Positions 44,762 to 55,294 of a stretch of DNA of 64,000 nt are shown here, in pieces. Location of the stretch: assembly GCA_963932145.1 (NCBI GenBank), contig OZ010593.1, positions 37,202,911 to 37,266,910 of the forward strand, in the 5' to 3' direction. Made by a program: the position numbers and the translations under genes. The stretch is from Acanthosepion lycidas (taxonomy: Eukaryota > Mollusca > Cephalopoda > Sepiida > Sepiidae). Position 1 is the first letter of the stretch, and each line of letters begins with the position of its first letter. The notes under the pieces were generated by a model, which saw only the letters and a program-made list of their open reading frames with translations, had not been told where the DNA came from and ran no database searches.

Positions 44762-45105
44762 TGTCGAGAAGTACAAAATGTAGCGAGAAGCATTTGACAC
44801 TCTTCCACCAACACGGTTCATAATTTATCTTATAAGAGATAAATTTGAGAAAAAAAGAAAAGAAACTATAAAAAAAATTGGGTTCAGTGTTTAATACATC
44901 GAAATCTGGGCGACCTGGAACGTCTATGAATGAAAAAAAAAATGAGATGAGTCACTCTGATATTTGTGAACAGTTCAAAAAGTCCACGCGGCGTGCATCT
45001 CAAGACCTATCCATACCGACAACGTCGCTTCGCCGACAAATGCGGAAACTGAAACCGATAAACTCTTGTAAGGTTGAAGGACATTTCGAGCACTTACGAG
45101 ATTAA
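44762..45105 (+). pseudogene. Mariner transposase N-terminal fragment
   Basis: From ATG 44762 the frame gives CSEKHLTLFHQ and stops; from 44878 a 75-codon frame reads GSVFNTSKSGRPGTSMNEK and then KKSTRRASQDLSIPTTSLRR and QMRKLK. GRPGTS is the GRPR-like hook between the two helix-turn-helix motifs. STRRASQDL-IPTTSLRR fits the second helix-turn-helix (S-TR-A-S-x-EL-GI-x-x-TSV-RR-LR). It would bind the element ends. Stops and a frame change in the first part, and the lack of any DDE core, make it a relic. Confidence 0.75.
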
Positions 45106-45207
45106 ACAGTGTTAAACAAATGCAGTTATTAATAAATAAATATAAACGTAACACTATGTAAAAAGAAAACCCTGTAAAGTGCATGCCTACTTTTGGCCTA
45201 CCCTGTA

Positions 45208-45989
45208 TGATAATTTGGGAAAACTTTTGTTGATGTGTTTCACCAATCAACATCATCAGAAGAACGGATTTTATTTCGCCTAAACTTACACTGTTGCGTT
45301 AGAATATGAAAGAGGAACGCTTGATATCCAAATTAGTTTTTGCCAACTTCAACCCAATTTTTATTTGTTATAAGTTTCATGAATCGCAGTTTATTTAATC
45401 ACCAGTTCATCAAGAACAGGTGATAAAACAAATAATCCGGTGATACATATTTGGAAGTTGGTAAAATCCGTTTAAAAAAATAACAATACAGTTGACTTAA
45501 AAACACAAGCGTTCATATACTTAACGCGACAATGTAGATTTATTTTAAATAAATCCTTTTTTTTTTCTGATTACACTGACTGTTAGAAACATATCAACAT
45601 AAATGTTCTTTCTCTGTCGGATTCTCATCCAAATTTAAATCCTATGTAATATATACATGTGTGAATTTCAGCTCAAATGGGATGATGTATTCATGGCAAT
45701 TTCTCTATCACATATTCCATCGCCTCTCCGCATGCGAGAGAAGCATAACAAAATATTCATATTTCAAAAGTGCATGCGTTATACAAGAAATCGTATCCAA
45801 CAACAAGTATATGCGACTGATATTTGAATACTTAGTCCTAAAAGGCTTCCGGTTTCTAGGGAACGTATTGCTACAGCTTTTGAACTAGGTGTGTACCTGG
45901 ACAAGAAAACCCAATTGTAAATTTAAGAAACACTAACAAAAGTTGGGCAGGGGAAGGCGTCAAATTTACTGACTTAATGACTTGTTCGC
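45208..45989. other. Unassigned sequence with one hairpin
   Basis: TGTTGATG...ATCAACA arms at about 45231-45248 form a small hairpin beside a CTGATGA string on the minus strand. No gene recognised. Confidence 0.5.
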
Positions 45990-47480
45990 TCCTGCACCTG
46001 CGCAAGCGCAGTGATGTCTTCGTTATTTTTTCTTTTTTTTTTTTATTGTTCTTTGTTTCTTCTTGCTTTTCACGTGCGCATGCGTGGCACGCACCTTCAC
46101 CCGACAAGGAAACGCGCCTTTGATAGGGAAGACTTCAAATGGATTTTCGTACAAAGGCAAACGGACAAACAAGCGCCACCCTCATTCTCTTTCTCCTCCG
46201 TTTTTTTTTTTTTTTTCTCTTTTTGTAAGTCGCTCTTTATTTCACTCGTTTTCTCAGACTATCTTCTATTTATTTCATTCTTTCCTTTGATTTTTTTTAT
46301 TTTTCTCGTTTTTTTTTTTTACTTAAAAAATCTCCGAGGTAAAAGATTTAATCAAGGAATACAAAAAGCAATTATCTCCCTTTCGTTATCGTCCATTTTT
46401 GTTTTAAATTTTATTTTTTCTCTAGTTTTAATTTTTTTTTTCCTCACTTCCATCATTGTATTTTATGTTTTTGCTTTATATTTTAAGGGTATTTTTCTCA
46501 TACTTTTTTTTTTAATTTGAAAAGGTTGGGATGGTTTGGAAGAGAAGTTTTGCCTTTCTTATTTTGTCAACTTTTTTATTTTGTGTGATTGTTTTTCTAA
46601 TTGTTTTAGCAAAGTCTTCTCTGTTCTTGACTTTCTTCAGTCTTCCTTTGTTCGTTTTCTTTTTACTTTAAGTCTTTTTCGGCTTCCACCTTGCAAGAAA
46701 ATTGATTTCAAACGCATGAGAGCTCCTTTGCAACGTTTCGCCTTGCTTATTATTTATTTATTTCTTCTTTTCAACGTTCTTCATTGGTTTTATTTATTTT
46801 ACTTTTGCGTTTTGCTTTTTTTCCCCGTCAACACAAGCATCAGATTTGGAAAAATTGTTATTTATTTTTTATTTTGTTATTGTTGTCGTTCTTTATAATT
46901 CTTTTCGTTCTACATCACCATTTTCCAAAATCTTCTCTTAAATATTTCCTACAACGTTTTTTTTTTTTTTTTTTTTTTTTACTATAGATTACGCTTGCTG
47001 AAATGTTGTGCGTCTTTATTTCACTTTTTCTTCTTTAGGCTTATCTTTGTTTTCAGCTTTCTTATTCAACAATCTCATCTTCATTTTACCTTTCTTTATC
47101 AACACCTGTATTTTTATCAGTTTCTATTAATTTTATTCCTCATTTTTTTTTCTTTTATCAATCGCTTCATTTTTTTCATTTTGTTTCTCACTTCATTTTC
47201 CTACTTTCAATCTCTACCATTTTCACTATTCCTTTTCGTACAAATAACTTGCATGCTGTCTTCTTTAAAAATAATGTTTCTATAAGTCACTCTTCTCTTT
47301 ATTTCTCCTTATTTTCCTTTCTGCCTTTTCCTCAGATTTCAAAGTTTTTTTCTTTTTCAGAATTCCTCATTCTAATTCCTCCTTAACTCTCTTCCCACTT
47401 CTTTCCTTCAATCAGTTCCCGCTCTTCTTTTTCCTCAGCCCTACACATCCGCTTCGTCTAAAAAATATTTTCGTTGCATC
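45990..47480. repeat. ~1.4 kb strongly T/C-biased region
   Basis: The plus strand is overwhelmingly T with C (T runs of 10-25 at 46026, 46201, 46308, 46957). The long Phe/Leu/Ser frames here (up to 169 codons) follow from this composition and have no protein motif. Confidence 0.85.
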
Positions 47481-48534
47481 TTTACGCTACAAGAATTTAT
47501 GTTTTACTTTTTAAAATGACAAAAACAACAATGTAACCATTTGATTTGGTCGTTCAAGAAATTACGATAGAGGACGACCGAAAAGAATTGAAGAGCAAAA
47601 TTAGAGTTTGGGGAGGCTGGAACGATCCCCATTAATTTATCAAAGACACAAGTTTTAAAATACCAAAATAAAACCGCGAAACGTTCCCAAAAGATGATTG
47701 ATGTCCTTCTTGAAAAGGTGATTACTTAGCTTAGACAGGTAGAAAACTAAAGAAAAAGATTGTGCTAAGCAAGGGAACAAGTCTATAAAATTTGAAGTGT
47801 CTTAATTCAATGCTACATTTTTTTTTAACTGGGATCAAAGATTTAGAAATCAAGGAGCTGATAAATGATCAGACATCTTAGCCACGCATTGAACCCCAAT
47901 AAATATAAACAAGGATGAGTTTTACTTTTTGAAGTATCATAGTAGTATATCCCTTAATCATGATCGAACTACGTAAGATAGTAAGGATTGTTAACCATTA
48001 CTCAACAGTAAGTGCAAAAATTTAAACTCGCCTAAAGCTACCGAAAATCAGCACATGATAATAAAAGTCGAATTCGGTACGCAAGTACATTGACTTGCGA
48101 GGTAGAACTCAGCCGACCAACTTTGGACTGGCACGAGTTCAGTTATGCAAGAACACAATACACAATTGGATAGTTCTATATGACAACGGTTTTAACCAAC
48201 ACTCTACGATAAGGCGGACATTTTTAAACTGACACAAGACAACAATAGTAGCGTACTTAATAAAGCTCATTACACAAGTCAATTGTCTACGAAACAATAC
48301 TCAATTAGAGTAGGTTTAGGTCAACTTTTTATGGTGGAGCCTTTCCATAAATAATATACCAAAATAGACCCAACATCTTATAAATAGTACGGACACATCC
48401 GTTGATTATCGAACTTGTTACCCGTATGAATAAAACTGCGTAACAATCTTGTTGAATATCGCTCAGTGGTAAGCGATCAAATATAGCGATTTTTCAAACG
48501 TATCTTAAATGTGTTACAAGTCCGAAAGTATAGA
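47481..48534. other. Unassigned sequence
   Basis: Nothing recognised. Confidence 0.5.
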
Positions 48535-48622
48535 AAACTCAGTGAGGATCGAACTCACTACTCGATTGTAATTTAGCGAGTCAAGCTTGCTAACCATTAC
48601 ACTACGTCGAAGTGTCCAAGGC
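48535..48622 (-). repeat. tRNA-derived SINE head (second family), well preserved
   Basis: Minus strand: CGACGTAGTGTAATGGTTAG (A box region), then CAAGCTTGACTCGCTAAAT, then GTGAGTTCGATCCTCAC (B box). The T-arm GTGAG...CTCAC is intact. Spacing of A and B boxes is tRNA-like, but the acceptor stem ends do not pair clearly, so SINE is favoured over a tRNA gene. Confidence 0.7.
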
Positions 48623-49143
48623 TTAAAATATAGACGCATAAATGCATCGCAGTAGAGTATGAAGTGATGTAGAAACGCACTGCACAATCCATTTGTTTAG
48701 CGGGAAAAAATTGACAGTCATATGTCTATATTAGGTGCCATAGTTTATATTGACGTAAGACCACTGAAGGATCATGATTGATGATCGAACATCTATATAG
48801 AGTAGAATAGCAGCAATTCAACGCTATTATAGCCTAATATTTTCGTTGAATATTGGGTCAGGTTGTTGAATGCTAATTTGTGATATGTCAAGGGGATATT
48901 AACTCTAAGATACAAGGGGCCACTGGGAGTGAAATGGAATGAAAAATATTTTGGAAGGAAACGGAAATCCAATCCTAAACAGAAACACGAGATAAACTAC
49001 TACTTCCGTTCAAATAGTGTGTGTGTGTTCGGACGTCACGGATAAACCGAAAAAAAAATAATCATTTTTATTTATTTATTTATTTTTGCATAGGTCACCG
49101 AAAGACTCTAAGAAATAACATACGATATTTGCGGTTGTCTTCA
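48623..49143. other. Unassigned sequence
   Basis: Nothing recognised. Confidence 0.5.
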
Positions 49144-49460
49144 AAGGTCATTGGAGATCAACAGATATCATCAGGTGTCACAGGATGCCATTTCTAGGGA
49201 AATAAAGCGATTTCTAGACAAAGAGAGTGATATATTGAGTTCGCTATGAAGCACAAAAATGTTTTCTGATCAGAAGGGCAAAATAGGGTCATATTTGACC
49301 ACTGAGGTCATAGGAAGTCATTTGAGGTAGAATTACTTTGTGTCTTTTATGACTTATACAGACAGCAAAGAATTATATTCATGGTGATAAACGATAACTT
49401 TGGCAAAAAACAAGATAGGTGGTGCTGACCCCTGATGTCACTGGAGGTCGGCAAATGTCA
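49144..49460. promoter_or_regulatory. Cluster of AGGTCA-like motifs, function unproven
   Basis: AAAGGTCATTGGAGATCA, TGAGGTCATAGGAAGTCA and GGAGGTCGGCAAATGTCA lie about 130-155 bp apart and form loose direct repeats. AGGTCA is the half-site of many nuclear receptors. Whether this is a regulatory site or a decayed tandem repeat cannot be told. Confidence 0.25.
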
Positions 49461-49927
49461 ATTTTGTATAAAATGACATTTTGTCAACCGAATAAAAACA
49501 ATTAAAAGGCTTAACATTTTATTTTGTTTATAAAATATTGAGTCTCCGTGGGCAGAATTTTTAAAACATTTCAAAATTAAATACGATTTTGTCAGCGGTT
49601 TAAATGAAAAAAATTGCACAAAACTACAAAAACATAATTATCATCGGTCTTGTGAGAGAGGCATTCTTGTTCCGATGAATAATGCAATCAAATAAAACTA
49701 TTGAAACAGTTTCTTGTGTAGTCTATTCTGTACAAGTCACTCGATAGTTCTGGACACCTTTGGAACATTCAGAACAGAATTCCCGACTCCCTTGAACTGC
49801 CTGATGTTCCTCTCCACGGACTTCCACTATATTTTAGGACGTAGATCATTCTTTTCGGAAACCTCCACAATCCAAAGTTGGACATTTTAGCTTTCAAGTA
49901 GATTCTTCCACATCAAATTTTATTCCA
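49461..49927. other. Unassigned sequence
   Basis: Nothing recognised. Confidence 0.5.
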
Positions 49928-50003
49928 GATTTTAAAAAAATCATACGCCATATTTTAAAAAAATCATACGCCATATTTAAAAAAAAAATCATACACCATA
50001 TAA
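49928..50003. repeat. ~26-bp tandem repeat, three units
   Basis: Unit ATTTTAAAAAAATCATACGCC, with A-run length varying between units. Confidence 0.92.
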
Positions 50004-51012
50004 TTGACTATCTACTATACTGACTTTCGAATCAAAATATGATTCATTTAGTTTTGAATATACATATGTCTATTCAGACGTGACCACTAATGCAAAACAG
50101 TGACAAAGACAACATGTACATTCATGGATATAACTACACGTAACATGAAAAAAAACTAATATTTAGACTGAGTCAATTGTATTGCACACATATTTATATG
50201 TTAAAAAAGAATCCTGTTGCTCTGTATTTTCAAATATTCACTATTTGCTGAAATACCATAACGTTTTATTTAAGTCTACTATAAAATTATTTCTACTACG
50301 CCAACAATAGTTCACTAAATAGGGATGAGCACTTCTCCAATCTCTATGCAGTGCCTTGTCTATATGTGAATACAAGTAGCCTAATGATCTTACGAAGAGA
50401 CTGAATAACACTGAATAACACTATCTCAGTTTTTTGCGAATTCTCAATTAACACTGCGTCCAATGTAATTAACTGAAGTGTATTGATGGGTTCGAATCTC
50501 GCCATGGTCAATCGGAAAGGTGACTTCTTAATGTTATCGGACTGCAGAAGAAATCCTATCATACGACACATTTAGAAAGTGTCTGAAAATCATACCACTG
50601 GTTGACCCAAGCTTTCTGAGTGAAATTTTGTAGACGGAATTGTTCTGCCGATGGTTTCGCTATCGTGAGGGAAGGTTGGGGCCGACTTCCCTGGTTCAGA
50701 TTGTTGATCACTCTAGATGATGCGCGCTCTTTCTCTCTCTCAGAAACTGTAAGTAAGGCTGGCTCAGCTTAGTTTCAGAATAAACTGCAATTTTGTTTAG
50801 TCGGTGTTAAAAAAAGCAAATGTGCCGGAACAGACGTCTGTAGCAGGGATTGGCTAGTTACTCTAGTAGACGGGTATATTTAGATACAAGCGGAAAGCCA
50901 TTATTCAAAAAATATTTGTTTACCTCTATTTTTTTTTATATTTCAAAATCGTTTGATATTGTAAATCATGATATATTACCAGCATCGGGAACTAGCGTTC
51001 ATTTCAAAGGAA

Positions 51013-51016
<4 letters not shown>
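50004..51016. other. Unassigned sequence with a tRNA B box-like site
   Basis: GGGTTCGAATCTCGCC at 50488-50503 resembles a pol III B box and may be a SINE trace. Nothing else recognised. Confidence 0.45.

Positions 51017-51078
<62 letters not shown>
51017..51078. repeat. (TA)n microsatellite
   Basis: About 31 TA units. Confidence 0.98.
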
Positions 51079-52413
51079 CTGACGCTATGTATTGATTTAT
51101 GATAAACATGCTTTGAATGTAGTTCAGTTGGAGCTTTGTTTAGGTTTCAATAATTTTGAGTTTCGGCTTTAAGTAAAATCTAGAGATGCATGGAATACAA
51201 TCAACTTAAAAAAAATTGATCATATGTTTGAGTAAAATAAAATCTACTCAATGAAAACATCACCAACCTACGAAGGATTCGTATCTGGCTTCGCAAAAAT
51301 CAAATGGATTACTAAACTAGGTCAATCTGGATTTGGAATTTCAGCACTAGGATCCGGCTTTTCGTTAGAAACCCAGTTCTTCCCGCTCTTGTAGATGGAC
51401 GGATTGACTGCTTCACCTTCACTGACAGAGAATGATATTCAGCGAGACACAAATCCATTTTGGATTCTTTGTAAAAATGTGCGGTTCAGAGCTTTTGAAA
51501 AGTCAATTTTACCAAAACTCTCTAACGCATATCCAACCATTCAGATCACGGTCTTTTTAGATGATGATAAATATATTCGCTTCAGGTCAAGGATTCTGCT
51601 AGCATATGATTCATTACTACAAGCTGAATGATTATTTCCCGTGAAATTAAGGCTAAGTAACTATTTTTAACGAACCAATTAATCATTTCACGAGAGAAAG
51701 TTTGCGACATTTCCTACATTTCTTCACATTTCTAATAATTTGGGCCATATTCTCATTCTGGCAAATTGTTGTCGGAGACAGTTCGTTATCTTGACCTTTG
51801 CTGTTGAAAGTATTTATGCAGATAATGCAATGTCTTCTTACTTGGAGAGGCGGTAATTATTTAGATATTTTTTTAGATATGCCATTGTTAACTTACATTA
51901 AGCAATCAATATTCTTTCGTACTTGAATAAAATAATTGAATTGATACTTGACTAGATCCACATGGGCAGGATAACATTTTCAGAATATATTGATTTTTGT
52001 GGCTAAAGTTTCGGTTGTGACAAGGAGACGACGCTTATTTTTCATTGTTAGCTAAACTTACCATAAATTGATTATATTTGTTCTGGATTTCAAATTGTAA
52101 CGAAGGAATATTTTAGAGGTATATTTAAAAGAGGTTCAAGACGGACTTTAAGTAAATATCAATAGTTTTATGTATGGAGCATTTATATAATAGTATAATA
52201 GAAATTATACAAACTTTTAAAGAATTTGAAAAGTTCTTCCTAACTAAATGCATTTGCATTTATCAGAATTCTTTACGATTAATCTTTTTTAGGGCAAGTA
52301 TTATTAATAGTTAATTCTAATATTTTACGCAACGATTCAATAAACAAGTTTTAACACACGATTCCGAATCATCACCGGGAGAACGCGAAGTATATACCTG
52401 TCAGATTATATTT
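51079..52413. other. Unassigned sequence
   Basis: No gene recognised. A 78-codon plus-strand frame at 51395-51631 has no known motif. Confidence 0.5.
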
Positions 52414-52456
52414 GCACCTGAAGAATACTAGAACTGCATGAAACTTCGAGGTGTGC
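52414..52456 (+). ncRNA. Hammerhead-like motif, copy 1
   Basis: GCAC, core CTGAAGA, a weak stem II (ATAC/GCAT), GAAAC, a small CTTCGAG hairpin and GTGC closing stem I. The base at position 16.1 is G where a U is needed, so cleavage is doubtful. A sister copy lies at 55755-55792 and both continue with a similar ATTATGTATAT tail. Confidence 0.45.
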
Positions 52457-52584
52457 TATTGACGTTGGATATTATGTATATTCATTAATATATACTTATA
52501 GATCTGTATTTATAACAACTGAGGAAGAAATTTATACTTACTTGCGAGTATATTTGCGTGTATGTACTTTTTATCCTATCCATT

Positions 52585-52587
<3 letters not shown>

Positions 52588-52618
<31 letters not shown>
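52588..52618. repeat. (TA)n microsatellite
   Basis: About 15 TA units. Confidence 0.98.
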
Positions 52619-52622
<4 letters not shown>

Positions 52623-52905
52623 CAAATGGTACTTGGTAGGGATAATTCCTAGGCGGACATTAATCCAAACAGAGTTCAATGTAACAGAGCAATATAAGTA
52701 AAGAAAGTCCTTAAAAGTTCATTTCGGTTTTCTTTCTTTTTTCCTCTCCCTCTTCTTTTTGTTTGGACTAAATCATAATCCTTTCATATTCACGAATATT
52801 TTCCGTATATTACAATTGAATAAGTCAAGAAAAGCACTGTTACGTGCATTTTTGTCTTATTTTGCTTTTGAAACCAAAGTAATCATTCAGTCGCCAGTAA
52901 TTTAT
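52619..52905. other. Unassigned sequence
   Basis: Nothing recognised; it leads into the ribozyme candidate. Confidence 0.4.
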
Positions 52906-52964
52906 AATCACCTGAGGAAACGCATTGATATGCGTTGAAACACGACTGCAGTTGTATAGTGATT
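52906..52964 (+). ncRNA. Type I hammerhead ribozyme candidate with three stems
   Basis: Stem I: AATCAC (52906-52911) with GTGATT (52959-52964), 6 of 6 pairs. Core CTGAGGA (52912-52918). Stem II: AACGCA with TGCGTT around TTGATA, 6 of 6 pairs. Core GAA (52937-52939). Stem III: ACACGAC (52940-52946) with GTTGTAT (52951-52957) around TGCA, 6 of 7 pairs including one G-U; the C-A mismatch is next to the cut. NUH triplet ATA, so cleavage is expected after 52958. All invariant core bases are present; pair 10.1-11.1 is A-U instead of the preferred G-C, which could lower activity. Such motifs are known from Penelope-like elements and metazoan retrozymes. No protein frame adjoins it; a (TA)n tract follows 25 bp later. 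Confidence 0.75.
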
Positions 52965-52985
52965 TTTACACGTTGTTTTAATATC

Positions 52986-52988
<3 letters not shown>

Positions 52989-53030
<42 letters not shown>
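52989..53030. repeat. (TA)n microsatellite
   Basis: About 21 TA units between the ribozyme candidate and the long inverted repeat. Confidence 0.98.
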
Positions 53031-53031
<1 letters not shown>

Positions 53032-53034
<3 letters not shown>

Positions 53035-53217
53035 GGCTCAAACACTAATATTCCATGGTTATAATTTATTACATTGGAATCGTAATCACGATCCAATTCA
53101 TCAGACCTATAAATTAAAAAAAAAGTTAATTTTAATTTGTAGGTGTGATGAATTGGATCGTGATTACGATTTCAATGTAATAAATTATAACCATGGAATA
53201 TTAGTGTTTGAGCCTTT
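53032..53217. repeat. Long inverted repeat made of two R2 copies
   Basis: Left arm 53032-53118 and right arm 53131-53217 are reverse complements over about 87 bp with few differences, separated by about 12 bases. Landmarks: AACACTAATATTCCATGGTT (left) and AACCATGGAATATTAGTGTT (right). The right arm continues into the rest of R2 (to 53282), as at 18405-18556, so the left arm is an extra inverted copy. A transcript would fold into a near-perfect hairpin. Confidence 0.92.
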
Positions 53218-53284
53218 TATATTACATTCTTACTCTGTCCTGGACATCGATTTCTACCTGGATTCTATCCTCTTCGGAATTTAA

Positions 53285-53350
<66 letters not shown>
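53285..53350. repeat. (TA)n microsatellite
   Basis: About 33 TA units. Confidence 0.98.
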
Positions 53351-53354
<4 letters not shown>

Positions 53355-53464
53355 GCCAAACGATGTATACACACTTCAGGAAATAAAAACTTGTATAGAT
53401 TTTATAATACTAAATTTATTCAGACATCAGGAGATCAATACAAGTTAAATTTGGATTCTATAGT

Positions 53465-54000
53465 CACAAGAGATGCTCAAAATGGTGGCCTTTAAGTTCC
53501 ATAAAATTATAAATATGCCGAAATACTACTTGGCCTAGGTGTCCAGTCAGTGGGGTCGCTGGACATGCATTTTCAATTTCTTGTCTAAGGGCCCCCAATA
53601 TGAGAAGGCATTCCTCTTCGAGATGTTATTATACCAATTATATATATGCTTGAATATACGCATATATTAGGAATCAATACAGTGTTAATGATTGTGTCAG
53701 AAAGCAAAATTAGGATAGTTGTCCTAAGTTGTTGGCTCTCCATATAACTGTAAATATTCGATCGAACATGATATCCGAGGAATGTGTTGACACATTGTTA
53801 ACTGCATCTTCATTGACTGCTGCAGAATTGCGGGATGAAAACTCTGCATGCCAAAAACTGCTTTTTTAGGATTACCAAATGCTTTGGTGAAAGCATTCCT
53901 GTAAAATTTGTAGAGGTGTACGCCGCATTGTTCTGATGGAAGGTGTGTTTGCCATCGTAGAAGACTGTTATATTAACCAAGTATACCATGCTTTCAGTGA
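53465..54000 (-). pseudogene. Mariner/Tc1-type transposase C-terminal relic
   Basis: On the minus strand: GKHTFHQNNAAYTS (about 53950-53905; position of the F-x-QD-A-x-x-H block, with the Asp lost), later EECLLILGALRQEIENAC (53620-53567) and RHIYNFMELKGHHFEHLL (53530-53475). The end fits the conserved finish of mariner-type transposases (C-x-E-x-x-G-x-HFEHLL). Frames shift several times between these blocks. No terminal repeats were found. The assignment rests on short motifs, so moderate confidence. Confidence 0.5.
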
Positions 54001-54290
54001 TGTTAAAGTGACTGTTAAGCTACAAAATATACTGTACATGAATTGATAGGTCGTAGAGTTTCTCGGTAGCAGACCATTACACTGCATCTAGCATTTTCTT
54101 CTTTTCTCCCTGTTCATCGGGTGCCCATCTATTCACAAGAAAAACGATGCATACACATTTTTCAGAAGTAAACATGATTTACCTTAGATTTTATCCATTA
54201 ATATATGGCCCAGTTCCGACGCTCGTGTCGACATTGCAAATATTATGACCGCTCACTTCACATGGTCCGATTTAAGATGGCTTTTGTCGG
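54001..54290. other. Unassigned sequence
   Basis: May contain the upstream part of the neighbouring transposase relic. Nothing definite. Confidence 0.4.
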
Positions 54291-54560
54291 TTATTAGATA
54301 AGAACGACGAGGCTTGGGTTGCGGCTTTAGATATCTCGAAGGCATTTGACAGGGTTTTGGTATGTTCACCTTCTTCCCAAGCTCAAGGCTCTCCTGCTCC
54401 AATATTTGGCAATCTAATTGTTCTTAACAAATTGTGCAATGAATTTGTGTTAAACGGCCACACTTCTAGATCCTGTCGCATTAATGCGAGTGTCGTTCAG
54501 AACTGTATATACTTGCACCTACGTTGTCTCCTATCTTCTTCACCAACATTCTCAGTGTCA
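54291..54560 (+). pseudogene. Non-LTR retrotransposon reverse transcriptase palm fragment (relic D)
   Basis: The frame gives LLDKNDEAWVAALDISKAFD, then R-V. This is RT motif A of LINEs (V-A-LDISKAFDRVWH) with the first catalytic Asp present. A frame change follows (HLLPKLKALL), then back to NEFVLNGHTSRSCRINASV (motif V-L-(D/N)G-x-x-S-x-x-x-x-V-x-x-GV-QGS) with the QGS block lost. Copying by target-primed reverse transcription is the family's mechanism. The frame then ends and gives way to the GIY-YIG-like frame, which seems to be a separate element. Confidence 0.75.
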
Positions 54561-54970
54561 CCAGTTACCAATTAATTATTTATGATAATGACAGAACTAT
54601 TTACTCATATCGCAATAGTAAATCCGACAAAGTAAAGTTTTATGTGAGCTCTACGGAAAACCAGTGGAAATCGCGCTTCTATCACCATCAAATGACATTA
54701 GGCAATATCAAACATAGTAACAGTACAGCCGTCTCAATTTTTTTCTGGAAACTGAAAAGCGAGAATAAATACCCAATTATCACCTGGGAATGCGTAACGA
54801 AAGCTAAACCTTTCAGCGGCAAAGGCGACAGTTGTATCATATGACTTTCTGAAAAATTAATGATGCTAAAAGTTATGAACAATTCAAATCTCTTAAACAA
54901 AAGAAGTGAGTTCATGAGCATTATCTTACTTAGAACTAAATTTCTACTAAAGCGCGTTGACCCAGATTAG
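54561..54970 (+). pseudogene. GIY-YIG endonuclease-like domain of a retroelement
   Basis: A 106-codon frame (54524-54844) reads DKVKFYVSSTENQWKSRF, HHQMTLGNIKHSNSTAVS, LKSENKYPIITWECVTKAKP and GKGDSCII; after one TGA stop it goes on in frame with LSEKLMMLKVM, LNKRSEFMS and RTKFLLKRV. This is the order of a GIY-YIG-type nuclease region found at the C-terminus of retroelements (YVG-T-x-x-x-(W/F)K-R-x-x-x-H, N-ST-LS-x-x-x-W-x-LK, C-LCL-EK, LNKR-E). The Gly of YVG is Ser here. It differs from the Penelope-like nuclease at 19893-20210. Dead by the stop and lost residues. Confidence 0.65.
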
Positions 54971-55294
54971 TATAGTCTAACCGGACACAGGGACCACAAA
55001 TACTAGTATTGATATTACTAATTATTTATTTTTATTAATATTTTTACTATATTATTTTTGCAATCTTTACTGTTGTTATTGTTATTATTAGACTTTAATG
55101 CATTTAACATTTATGCTATTTTATTATTTTTATTATCATATTACTATTTTTATTATATAAGCATTATTATTAGTTTTGTCTTACTTTATTTTTAGTCTTA
55201 TTACCAGACACGTTTTTATTATTGCCGTTATTATGTTGATTTATTTATTATTTATATGTTCTTATTTATATAGTTTTATTTGCTTTTATTTTTA
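54971..55294. other. Unassigned, TTATTA-rich sequence
   Basis: Imperfect ATT/TTA units dominate. Nothing else recognised. Confidence 0.5.

Larger units (their letters stand above)
44528..45207 (+). mobile_element. Internally deleted mariner element
   Basis: Terminal inverted repeats of about 27 bp: left 44528-44554 with GAGCCAAAAGTAGGTATAC, right 45181-45207, whose reverse complement has AGGCCAAAAGTAGGCATGC. Between them are transposase remains and a nested MITE (44624-44704). The catalytic core is lacking. Confidence 0.8.

Noticed and set aside
45225-45262. CTGATGA followed by GAAAC on the minus strand near 45250
   Set aside because: The region between them cannot form stem II; the bases pair instead as a TGTTGAT/ATCAACA hairpin.
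46011-47285. Hydrophobic Phe/Leu/Ser frames of up to 169 codons that look like membrane proteins
   Set aside because: The region is a T/C-biased block; neighbouring frames give equally hydrophobic peptides and no motif is conserved.
48535-48622. Functional tRNA gene on the minus strand
   Set aside because: A and B boxes are good, but the acceptor ends do not pair and a degraded relative occurs at 14471, so a SINE is more likely.
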